DNA from: Ilex aquifolium
Lineage: Eukaryota > Streptophyta > Magnoliopsida > Aquifoliales > Aquifoliaceae
Direction of reading: 5' to 3'
Assembly: GCA_951799425.1 (NCBI GenBank)
Contig: OX637392.1
Location: forward strand, 56,473,593 to 56,537,592
Length of the DNA: 64,000 nucleotides
Shown here: one piece after another, positions 51,654 to 63,028 of the stretch
Layout: the number at the start of each line of letters is the position of its first letter
How positions within the stretch are numbered: position 1 is the first letter of the stretch
Position numbers and translations under genes: made by a program
Notes under the pieces: model-generated
The model's input: only the letters and a program-made list of their open reading frames with translations
What the model was told of the DNA's origin: nothing
Database searches by the model: none

Positions 51654-52776
51654 GGTCATGAAATTGACTCATTTCGAAATGCCCAGCCATGGAGGTAAAG
51701 AGGTCCATGGAGGGGCACTTCATAAGTCATTAAAAAATAAATAATAAATTAGCCACGTCAGATCGTGTGTGAATGGGATGAATCATTCATCGTATTCGCA
51801 CGTGAAAGTGGAAAAATGTTACGTGGGACCTACTTGTTTCCAATTTGCAGCAATGTGGTACCCACTAACAGCTGCACTTTCTTGGAGTCCAGGGGTCCCC
51901 CAGGTTTGAACATAAGCTTGCCTCCTCTTCCCCAAAATTACAAGAAACCATTACTTGTTTTATTTTATTTTTTTACTCTAGAGTGTTTAGAATTGTGCCA
52001 ATTATTTTGTCGAGTTCAACGGCTGGTTACCATAATTTGAACTGAATTGAAATATATCCAGGTTGCGCCGATTATTTTGTCGAACTCATCGACTGATCAT
52101 CGTGATTTGAACTGAATGAGAACATATCTCTAAAAAGACAAAGGTGATAAAAAAGAACATAAAGAATCATATCATGTTTTAGCACAACCATATCTGGTTA
52201 CTATTATAATTTTAAGGGAAAATAAGATTATAATTTGCACAACCATATCATGTTTTAGCATTTATCTAGTTATTATTAGGATATTAGAGAGAGAGAGTAA
52301 TGTATCACCCTCATAGAAAGACTCATCTAACATTTATTTAATCAACCCCCCCTTTTTTTTTACTTATCATACAACAGAAAAAAAAAGACAAAATTCAACA
52401 GACAGAATCACATGATACCTAAAGTCCAAAATTTAAATCCAAACAAGAACCATTTGAATCCCCCTATTGTCCAAACCCTAAGAATTGTTCTGATTAGATA
52501 GAATAATGTTATTTAAACTAAATTTTTTTTCTTTATTTGCAGACTTAATCACTCACTCTCTTTGGATTGACAATAAACTCTATTTTATTGGTTAAAGTCA
52601 CTATTAATTTAATGATTATGATGTATTAAGTCAATAAATAAAATTAATAAATTAATTTTCAAATAAAAAATTTCAATTAGATAGATGCACTATAAATGAC
52701 TATTTGAGTGCAAATGGACAAACACCGCATGACTTGACTACGGTACCGAAATTTTTTTTGGTATCATATCTCTAAA

Positions 52777-53325
52777 CTAGTTATTCCCCGTGCCTGAAGG
52801 CACGGAATAATAAAAAAATGGTCAGCAATAAACATATTTGTATTCACACCCAAAATCAAATCATAAATATAAATGACATATAAAGAAATTTAAGTACCGA
52901 TTATAATGGGGGTGAGCGGGGTTATTGGTGGTGGGCGGCAATGGTGATGGTGGGAGACGGTGATGGTTGTGGTGGGTAGTGGCAACCTTGGGTGACAACG
53001 GTGATGGTGGCAGCCTTGGGTGGCTACGGTGATGGTGGTGGTGGATTTTGGGTGATGATGATGGTAGTGGTAGCCGTGGGTGACGACGGTGGTGGTGGAC
53101 GACGATGATGGTGGTTGACAATGGTGGTGGTGGGACGACGACGGTGGTGGTGGGCAGTGACGATGGTGGTGGTGGACGACGAAGGATGATTTTAGGCGAC
53201 AATGTGATGGGTGGTGGGGAATGACGGTAGTGGTAAGTGTGGTGAGGGTATGTGACAGTGGGTGGCTGCAGTGGTGGGCGATGACGGGTGGTGGTGATTG
53301 CATTGAGGTGGAGCAAGAGGGTTTT
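52777..53325 (-). mobile_element. Helitron 3' terminus on the minus strand, with GGT-rich satellite
   Basis: At 52777-52780 is CTAG, followed by a perfect 7-bp-stem hairpin at 52788-52805 (CCGTGCC, loop, GGCACGG). Read on the minus strand this is the classic Helitron end: hairpin, about seven bases, CTAG, then host T. The paralogous host sequence in unit 2 (TCTCTAAATTTT, near 17950) gives the expected A/T insertion site. The 5' end was not found; the sequence to the right is a GGTGGTGG-rich satellite (about 52900-53310) that ends at the start of the right duplication copy. Confidence 0.65.
52900..53310. repeat. GGT/GAT-rich satellite
   Basis: It has the same triplet style as the CCACCA satellites but in the opposite orientation (G-rich on the plus strand). 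Open frames on the minus strand (over 130 residues) follow from the repeat and are not genes. Confidence 0.85.
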
Positions 53326-53496
53326 GACGAAATTAAGAATAGGGATTGATCGGTATATGTTATTTTGGATTAGGTAGTGATTGCATTGAGGTTGAGCAAG
53401 AGGATTTTGAATTAGATTTTGGGAATCAAGGTGAGTAGTTTCCTATTTTTTTGGGGAGAATTTTCTATATTAAACGTGTGGGTGCGTGAATATGTG

Positions 53497-53552
<56 letters not shown>

Positions 53553-56022
53553 GATATTTGAGGTTACAATTAAATGTTTTGTAATTATGAATTATGGTAC
53601 ATGTGAATTTTGGATGATATAAATAATTGCTTAAATGTGCTTTAGTGATGAAAGAGAAATTTTTTGTGCGTTGGGACTAAAATGACAGTTTTGGTGTGTG
53701 TTAAAAATTATGTTTTATGAGAAGGGGACTGGGTCACCAAACCTAAATGGTACCGAGTTTGAATGTATACCGGTGTGATCGGTATATGGATGTGCACATA
53801 GGGGTCAGTTATCAGACTAGTGATGACAAGAAACGGGGTCAGTTATTAGACTAGTGGTAACAAGAGACGGGACCAATTATTAGACTAGTGGTAACAAGAG
53901 ACGAGACTAGTTACTAGACTAGTGGTAACAAACATGATTTGACAAATGTATTTGAGACTGAATGTGTGTGTGAGTGTTTTGAGTTATAAATGTTTTTTCA
54001 TTTATAAAGTTATTTATGAAAATGAGTGGGTGTTTTGGGTTATAAATGTCATTTCATTTATAAAGTTATTTGTGATCATTAGATGATTTTGTTTAAATGA
54101 TTATGTGAAAGAGATTGTGGTACAATTTTTGTATGTAAACTGTGAGATTTATTTCCACACCTCATTAGAGGTGAACGCTATTCATGGGTCATTGTGCTCA
54201 TACAAACATTTAACATTTTTCAGGTGAGAATCAGGGTGAGAAGTAAACCTGCAGAAAGACAAGAGAGTAGAGGACTTGAAGATTTATTTTACTGTAGGTC
54301 TCCCGGAATAAATGTCTTTTGTAATTTTGAGACAAATATTTAATTATTTTGGGAACAATGTTGCTTATGTATAGAGTAGTGAACGTTATGGTTTAATTAT
54401 TATTTACATGAGTTTAGTAATGATGTTAGTGATATTTAGTTTATTCCTCTGGTATTCATTAGGTCAGTGAAATAAATCACTTTATTATTTGTCTTATGCT
54501 GTATTTTGCATTTATTATGCACATGTTTGGTTGGTTAAGACCTTGGTGCCCGGTCCGCCGCCCACCCTATGTGATCCGGGGTGGGGGTGTGACAACTGCA
54601 GCTTACTAGAAAATTTTGTGAGCCCAAGAATTTAGTTTCTAGCATTATTATTTTAAACAAACATTAAAAAATCAGGAATTTTTGTTTATTTCTCATATTT
54701 TCCGTCAATCTCTCGCTAACCAAATGAAACCTGAAAAATTAGCAGCAAAAGACAAGAGTTGCACTCTTTTGGAACTAGATTAAATTGCCCAGCCTATCTG
54801 GTTGCAGTTACAGTGTTGGGATTTAAAAATCAAATGTAACCACTCTACTCTTCTTTGATAATATTATTATCTCTTTTGGTCCCCCTGTGGCTTGTTTCAA
54901 CACTTCTTTCATTGCACCAACTCAACTCAAAAGGCAATGTGTATTGGTCATAGTCTTATGCATTATGGGCATTCCTCATCATGACATCTCTTTATCCAAC
55001 GGTTGCCATCACAGCATCAGAACAACCATAATAGAAAGGCATATTGAGTTGGTCATGAAATTGACTCATGAACTAGCTGTTAAATATCTTAATGTGTGAT
55101 GTCTGCCTGAATTGTCTTATTTGATGAGTAGTCAAGTTTCTTGATACCAAGTTGTGAGAAATACATCCAATTTTGGATTTTATTTTAAATTTCACTATCA
55201 ATTTCGAAATGGTCATGAAATTGACTCATTTCGAAATGCCCAGCCAAAACTTTTGGAAGTTGAGAGGTCCATGGAGGGGCACTTTCATAAGTCATTAAAA
55301 AATAAATAATAAATTGGCCACATCCATCGTGTGTGAATGGGATGAATCATTCATCGTACTCGCACGTGAAAGTGGAAAAATGTTACGTGGGACCTACTTG
55401 TTTCCAATTTTCAACAATGTGGTACCCACTAACAGCTGCACTTTCTTGGAGTCCAGGGGGCCCCCCAGGTTTGAACATAAGCTTGCTTCCTCTTCCCCAA
55501 AATTACAAGAAAACAAAAGCTTATTTTATTTTATTTTTTTTACTACTGAGTGTTTAGAATTGTGCCGATTATTTTGTCGAGTTCAACGGCTGGTTAACAT
55601 AATTTGAACTGAATTGAAATATATCCAGCTTGCGTTGATTAATTTGTCGAACTCATCGACTGATCATTGTGATTTGAACTGAATTAGAACATATTCCTAA
55701 AAAGACAAAGGTGATAAAAAAGAACATAAAGAACCATATCATGTTTTAGCACAACCATATCTGGTTACTATTATAATTTTAATATAAAATAAGATTATAA
55801 TTTGCACAACCATATCATGTTTTAGTATTTATCTGGTTATTATTAGGATATTAGAGAGAGAGAGTAATGTATCAAGTCAATAAATAAAATTAATAAATTA
55901 ATTTTTAAATAAAAAATTTCAATTAGATAAATGCACTATAAATGACTATTTGAGTGCAAATGGACAAAAACCACATGACTTGACTGCGGCACCGAAATTT
56001 TTTTTGGTATTATATCTCTAAA
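53326..56022. repeat. Local duplication in unit 3, right copy
   Basis: Second copy of 49088-52777, shorter because it holds only one unit of the 162-bp repeat and lacks about 300 bp near 55870. It runs straight on into the shared upstream block of gene 3. Confidence 0.88.
53497..53551. repeat. (TA)n(TG)n microsatellite
   Basis: A TA run joins a TG run of about 19 units. The left duplication copy has a different, shorter AT run at 49267-49282. Confidence 0.9.
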
Positions 56023-56562
56023 TTTTATTATATTAATGGGTATTTTATAATTTTTTAGGGTCATTTTATAACAAAAAAAAAATGTATTACCTTTTCTGGT
56101 AATTTTATTATTTTTGTGGTAATTATGATCGGTCCTAACATTTTAAGATTTTATCACTTTTGTGGTAATTGTTAGGATCGATCTCAAGTACCAAAAAAGT
56201 GATAAATGATAATAGTAAAAAATAAAAAAGTGATAAATGATAATTTTTTAGGGTCAAGCCCCCAAAATCAAAGCTAGTGTGACCCTCAATTTTGTTCCGA
56301 TTTGGCAAGACTGGGTCAATGACTTGGATGGTGACTGTCCGATAAAGCTTTAAAAAATTAAAAAAGAACATAAAGAACTATCCAAGAGAATCATAAAACC
56401 TTACACACTTTAAAGTGATTTTTGAAGTGGAAGTAGTTTCAAGCCACTTGAAATGACAATACAACTACAATCCGATAACAAGATGTTTTTTTTATTCGCG
56501 TCTGTTCTAAGAAATTTATGAGAGATAAATATTTTATGATTTGACTTCAAGAGAATTATTAA

Positions 56563-57795
56563 GGGGCTGTTTGATAATACCACTTAAGACTTAAAACTGA
56601 ATACTTTGAGCATTTAATAAATTAAAACCGTTTGATAACCTAAAACTTATACTACTTAATATTTTAAGTACTTCTTTAAAATAAGTTAAAATTTTAAGTA
56701 GCAAGCCACCTACTTATCACTTAATGCTGAAAATGTTAGTCAGTAAGGATTTTATTAATTTCTCATAATGGACAAATATACCCTCACCACCATTGTCTCA
56801 ACGCCACCACCACCACCATTACACCACCACCATCACCACCACCACCGCCACCACTACCACTACCACCACCACCATTGTGCCACCATCACCATCACCATCA
56901 CTATCGTTGTCACCACCACTACCATTGTGTCACTGTTATCACCACCATTGTCGCCACCACCACCATCATTATCACAACCATTATCGCCACCACCTCCACC
57001 ACCATCACCATCACCACCGTCCCACCATTGTGTTGCCGCTACCACCATTACCATTTTGTCACCGCCACAACCACCATTGTGCCACCGCCACCACCACCAC
57101 CACTGTCGTTGCCACCACCACCACTACCACTACCATTAATATTGTGCCACTGCCACCATTGCCACCACCACCACCAATGCCACCACCGCCACCACCACCA
57201 TCGCTGCTGTCACCACTACTATTGTGTTACCGTCATAACCACCACTGTCGCCACCACCACTTTGTCCCCGTCACCACCACTACCATTATGTCACCGCCAC
57301 CACCACCATTGTACCACTGCTACCACCACTATGTCACCGCCACCACCACCACCACCGTCATCGCCACCACCATCACCACCATTGTGCCACCGCCACTGCC
57401 ACCACCACTACCACTGCCATTGTCACCACCACCATCATCACCATCGAAACCACCGTCACTATCTTTGTGTTGCTGTCACCACTACCATTATGTCGCCACC
57501 ACCACTATTATGTCACCACAACCATTGTGTTGCTGCCACCACTACCACCACCATTATGATGGTGGTGAAAAGAACAAGGCAGTTGTAGAGAGATGTTTAA
57601 AGAGAAGAGCAAAAGTAGAATAATAATAATTTTCAGACTTCAGCTCTTTATATTTGTCAAACAATTTGATTAAATTCAATATTTAAATTTCAGTTGATAT
57701 CAAACAGTTTGCGAATTAAAAAATTCTGCATTTAGCACATAAAATTCAACATTTAGTTTTCAGTATTCAGCTTTCAGTTTTATCAAACACCACCT
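56563..57795. mobile_element. TIR-like element with CCACCA satellite core (unit 3)
   Basis: Third counterpart of 662-1827. The satellite core is about 56785-57560. Confidence 0.55.
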
Positions 57796-57799
57796 AAGT

Positions 57800-60700
57800 T
57801 TTGAACTCAATACTTCTGAATTTATAACTTGTCCCTTGTCTTCATTAGTCTACCCCTTGGATTTGAGAGTAATTATATTCAAGTGAGATGGTCCTTCAAC
57901 AATGGTTGTTACCAAATTGGGCAATTCATGGGACGGACATTTGCAGTTCTCTTTTGTATAGTCGAACCCTATAGTCTCTCTCGCCCAAGATAACTGGCAG
58001 AATAAGAGAATAAGGGAAACCATTTGCTAGGCCGTGCCATTGTAGTTTCAAGGGAATTTATTCTTTGCTCTTTCACATACCTAACAAGTCACTCCAAGTT
58101 TTGCCCTTTGTCCCATGTCGTCTTCCTCTAATTGCCTCCACTCAATAAGCCCAAAAACGTTGTAGTCAATTGCCTTTTTAGTTGTCATCAAACAAAAGAC
58201 TCGAGGGAGTGCAACTATTTTATGGCATATCAAATGACCCAACCCCTTAAGCCTCATACACACATTTTAGTATAAGTATACAACTAGAGCTTTCAAAATT
58301 ATGACGCGACTTGTTAAAACGATATAAAATTAGAGAGTTTGAGTCTTCTTTAAATCACCCGTTTTATAAACGAGTGAAGCTAATACGACACGATTAATAA
58401 ACAAATCGGATATGAGTAAAATTAATCAAAAAGACATATACGAAACGATTTGTTTAGATACCGGTTACACAATTCATATACGACACGAATCCGATATAAC
58501 ACGACTGGTTAGACACAAATTAATAAACTAATCGAGTATGAGTGAAATATTTTTTTGACATGAATCTTTTTCACCCGACACGATTGATAAGCCTGTACAA
58601 CCCCTATAAAAAAATAAAAAAGGTGGGTAACATACTAGAATTAATGGATATAAATTATTTTTTGTTCGATTTATGCGTAGTTATTAATTGTAAACATGAT
58701 AAAGTAATATAGAATAAGAATGTATGAGAAAAAAAAAAAAAAAAGTGAAAGTGCATTACACCCTTCATTTTAAAGGGTAGTTGTGAGTTAATGTTACAAG
58801 AACCGAATCCAATGTTTGTAAGGGAAGGTTAAGGAAAGGAAACAGACAGCCATTAGCCATACCTTTTTGGAATCCTCTCAAACTACACAATCAAAAAAGG
58901 GAAAATCTTCCTTTTCTTTGATTTAATTCCAGTATAAGTACTAATCGAATTTTAATTCTCCTTTTGCCCATTCTTGCAGAGTACTATCAATAATTTCGTG
59001 TCTCAACATATTAACAATATTAAAAATTAAATATTGATACTACAATATTTTTTTATGATGTACAAAACAGTTTTATACAAGATCAACAGTCGAGTGTGTG
59101 ATAAAGTGTAATTAATGGACAATTAATAAAGCAATCAATGACAATAATATAAATATTAGATCAACACACAGATATATAGTGGTCCGGTTCGGGTGACCTA
59201 CTCTACTCTGGGAAATGACAACCGTGGTCGGGGAACCTTTATTGATAAAATAAGGTGAACGAGAGAGAGAGAGAGAGAGCAATGGTTAGCTCTAGAAGGG
59301 GTACCTTTATTGCTCCCCGCGTGCTCTAATCCTTCTTGGACTCCTTGGGCATTGGGTTGGGTCGAATTTACAAACTGGGTTTGACCTGTTTTTTTTAGCT
59401 GACTTAGACTTACTTGATTTATTGGGTCTGACTCGGTTGAATCTAGGCTTGTCAGTTTAATATTTTAAATAATAATTTAATTTTTTTAATTACTTAGTTT
59501 AAAATTAAAATGAAGAGAAAGGTAGATGTTGATTGATTGATTGAATGATGCGATTATTTGATATTCGGAAATATGTTGATGGAGTTGTCTTACATTAATT
59601 AGACTCTTGTTGTGTTTTATAAGTTGAGAATTTAACTTACTACCTATAATATCAAATAGATTTGTCACATCATCTAGAATAAAGGTGTCAAAATATGACC
59701 CTACTCGTTAATACAACACAAACACGACACGAAATTAGAAAAATTGCTATTTTTTTAAGTCACCCGTTTCATAAATAAATGTATCAAACACGACACGATT
59801 AATAAATGAATTTGGTATCAAAGAAATCAATCAAAAGAAATATATGACACGACTCATTTATATTTCGGTTTTACAAGATTCATATACAATACGAACCCGA
59901 TATGATACAATTCATTTAAACGAATCATGTATGAGTGAAGTACTTTTTAATATGAACCCGTTAAAAATCGATATAAGCCTATCTCACTCGACACGATTGT
60001 GAGGGGTAATCTTGGATATATATCACACTTCATTTTGCATCCAATCACATTAAGAATTAGTTGTCATGCTCTTACTCTGTCTCTACCAAAGTAAGTGGCC
60101 CGTGACTATCACCTGGCATCTGGGTCTTGCCGTAAAAGCCTTTGGAGTCACGTTTCGGCGACCCTTTTTATTGTGGCCGACGTAGAAATAAGCGCCACAA
60201 TAACTATGGCTTTATCCAAACACCGATAAGGTAAATATTAGGTGTACAAAATCTGATGATTCAGCTTCAAAACTATACTTGTGGATATATAGCCACCTAC
60301 TTTTATACACAATATAATAAAAATAAATAAATAAAATAAAAAAGTGAAAGTGGGAAAAAAAAACCCATCTACCTATCAAGATGCAAATATTTTTCAAGCA
60401 ATTTAAATAGAATAATCAAAATCATTAGCTCATCCTTAAAAAAAATTAGGAATAATTTGTGTTTGAATGTACGATGCAATGTAAATAGTTTTGAGAGGGA
60501 TATTGGTGGCTGTTGAATGAGTCTATTTGAGACTGTCCGATAGACTTATTGAAGTCTGTCTTGTTTTATATTATAGATTAGGGGTAGCTCGTGTCTGAAG
60601 GTACGGTGTAATGTGAATGATTTTGAGAGGAATATTAATAGTCATTGGATAAGCATATTTAAGATCGTTTGATGAAATTTATTGAAATTTGTCGTATTTT

Positions 60701-61077
60701 ATATTGTAGATACCATTTTTTATAACAAACAATATCCTATGTTCAAATTTCGTATCTCTCATTATTGTATACTTATAAATATATATAAGGAAATACATGT
60801 ATATTTTAAATATATTTTATCTAAAGTTATATTGCAGCCACAAGAATTCAAGAAGAAAATAACTCAACTTCAAAGTGACCTAATTTTTTTTTAAAGTCAA
60901 TATGAATTGAATCCAGTCCCACCAGGAGGGATAAAGATAGATAATATATGTGTAGCTGCCGACGTGTACTTGCCGTTGGCATAAGTTGGAATATCAAAAC
61001 GTTGACTGCCACCAAGAGTCTTTTGTACTCCTTGCATTCCCACCATCACATTGCCACATTAGTTTGTGGATTAAATT
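57800..61077. other. Upstream block of STP gene 3, non-coding
   Basis: It is collinear with 1830-5080 and 20835-24330, and holds the GACACG-rich repeats and an LTR-like fossil with a deletion near 59300. A 60-residue frame at 58081-58263 is identical to one at 2114-2296 but is not kept open in unit 2, so I do not call it a gene. Confidence 0.7.
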
Positions 61078-61283
61078 CTAGTAATAACAAAAAAAAAATA
61101 TAAATTTAGATATCTTAAATTTAAATTTTGACAATTCTTTAAAATTAAATCATAAGATATTTCTCATTTATCCCTCATGAATACTTTTATTTTGGCGTAG
61201 ATGATCTGCAATTGATCGAATCGGTGAAAAAATTAGTCGAAGTGCGTTTAAACTGATTCGAACACCCCCCATTGATAAAAAAA
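61078..61283 (+). mobile_element. Second Au-like SINE copy (unit 3)
   Basis: Counterpart of 24331-24515. Sequence to its right has been lost relative to unit 2, so the A tract now joins the CT-rich stretch directly. Confidence 0.5.
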
Positions 61284-61422
61284 TGTCCTTTTGAAGAGCC
61301 AAACAATCTAGATTTCTCTCCCTATCTCTCTCCCTCTCCCCCTTTCTCTCTCTCTCCATAGTTGTATGTAAAAGAACTAAAAATGAAATCACTATTAAAA
61401 TATTAATCTATTATTCTTCTAG

Positions 61423-61534
61423 ATGGGCTGACCTAATGGTCATTGTCTCTAGTATTAGACTTTAAAGTTACAGATTCTAATCTCATTATTTTTCACTCTA
61501 TAATAGTGTGATAGTGCCTAACCAAAAAAAAAAA
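61423..61534 (+). mobile_element. Short tRNA-derived SINE (unit 3)
   Basis: Counterpart of the SINE at 5409-5521, inherited with the unit. Confidence 0.5.
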
Positions 61535-61717
61535 TTACTATGCCCCGTCTTATGGTAGCGTCTAATTACCAATGTCAATCAGAGTTTTATATGAATCAAT
61601 ATACCACAAACTGGGATTGGATTAGAAAATCACACTACATAAAAACAAAGTATTAACATATGGTATGGACGTTGAAAGATCAATCATAATGTATTAAAGA
61701 ATGAGTTTTATTAACCC

Positions 61718-61909
61718 TATTGAGTAGTTTAAGTAGTAACAAGATTGAACTGTAAATTCAGACGTTCTGAGTTTGAATTTTTGTAACTCATTAGGATTAG
61801 GTCAGGAGGGAATCATCCCTTATGAATACCCTAATTTTGATGTAGATGATCTGTTTTTGATCAGACTGGATAAAGAATTAGTTGAGGTTTGTGTAAGTTG
61901 GCCCAAAAG
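61718..61909 (+). mobile_element. Au-like SINE in STP3 promoter (unit 3)
   Basis: Same element as at 5776-5967; here it is further from the gene because of the hAT insertion at 62120. Confidence 0.6.
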
Positions 61910-62119
61910 TTTAAAGAAAGCATGTTGGGGATGATCCAATTTCAGTCCTAATTCTAATTTTACATAAATTAAGCCTAGAACAAATTTAAATTATCTCCAA
62001 GATTAAAGTTAGAAGATAAATACTCAGAAATTATTTACTATATTTTGAGTCTTCTGACAGCTACCATACTCCTTAATTTACGAAATAGACTACTGAATTT
62101 CTATATATACACTTTCCAC

Positions 62120-62859
62120 TAGGGGTGTTCACCCTACCCTACGGGTAGGAAATATAGTCTTCCGTCTTCCTACCCGATACTTTGTGGAAGAATTTCTTCT
62201 TACCCTACCCTACCCTACCCGATCAGGTGTGGTATTCCTACCCGACTTCCTACCCGATTAATCGGGTAGGAAGTCGGGTAAATACTTTTGTACCTATTAA
62301 TTTTTGGATCATTTTAACAATTCAATTAAATAACATGCACCAATTTAACAACACAATAAATCAATAACACTAAAACATAAAACATCTACAACAACAATTA
62401 CAAAAAAACACAAGAAAGTATGAACATCAATCCATCATAATTGTTACAAAAATACAATAACAATTATTTTAAGTTTAAACCATATGAAACACATTAAAAT
62501 CATAACTACTCAAGTAGATCATCAGTTCACCACAAATCATGTAACCTACACAAAAAATAAGTTCATATTTTAGCAACTCAAACATCCACAACAATAACAA
62601 TGTTATAATATAAATTATACTACACAAATACTCTTATAATTACTAAAAAAAATATAAAAAAGTTAAATATATTTTTTGCGGGTAGGGTAAGGTAGGAATG
62701 CGAAAATTGATAGGTATTCCGCATTCCTACCCGATTTAATCGGAAGACCAAAAATTCTTCCGCATTCCTACCCGATTTTTGCGGCTAGCCGTTCAGTAGG
62801 ATAGGGTAGGGTCAGGTAGGGTAAGAAATTGTGGCCAATCGAAAATTTGAACACCCCTA
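62120..62859. mobile_element. Non-autonomous hAT element in the promoter of STP gene 3
   Basis: The ends are TAGGGGTGTTCA and its exact inverse. It is flanked by an 8-bp target duplication, CTTTCCAC, at 62112-62119 and 62860-62867. Genes 1 and 2 have the site once (about 6190 and 25613). Subterminal parts hold ACCCTACC/GGGTAGG words that probably serve as transposase sites. It lies 57 bp upstream of the TATA box of gene 3. No transposase. Confidence 0.95.
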
Positions 62860-62915
62860 CTTTCCACACCCATACAAACCTCTTATCTTCTCCTTGTCTA
62901 CTCTCTCTTTCCCGC

Positions 62916-62923
62916 TATAAATA
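62916..62923 (+). promoter_or_regulatory. TATA box of STP gene 3
   Basis: TATAAATA is 113 bp before the ATG at 63029. The right end of a hAT insertion lies 57 bp upstream, so the core promoter is kept while the distal promoter is displaced by about 750 bp. Confidence 0.7.
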
Positions 62924-63028
62924 CTCTCTACATCTTCCATAGTCTAACACTTCTCTGTCTCAATTTTTCTTTCTTCCTCCTCATTCATACCCCAAACCAC
63001 TTTCTCTCTCGTGTTTACAACCACAACA

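Larger units (their letters stand above)
49088..52777. repeat. Local duplication in unit 3, left copy
   Basis: It matches 53326-56022 in the same order, starting from GACGAAATTAAGAATAGGG at 49088 against 53326 (offset about 4.24 kb). It includes the right part of the LTR-like fossil, the tandem array at 51006 and spacer sequence also found once in unit 2 (17090-17950). Confidence 0.88.

Noticed and set aside
52861-53316. Minus-strand frames of 137-151 residues rich in His and Pro
   Set aside because: Explained by the GGT satellite; two frames overlap and neither has a recognisable domain.
62160-62260. Tandem CCCTACC words resembling telomere repeats
   Set aside because: The unit is not the plant TTTAGGG repeat, and the words occur as subterminal motifs at both ends of a hAT element.
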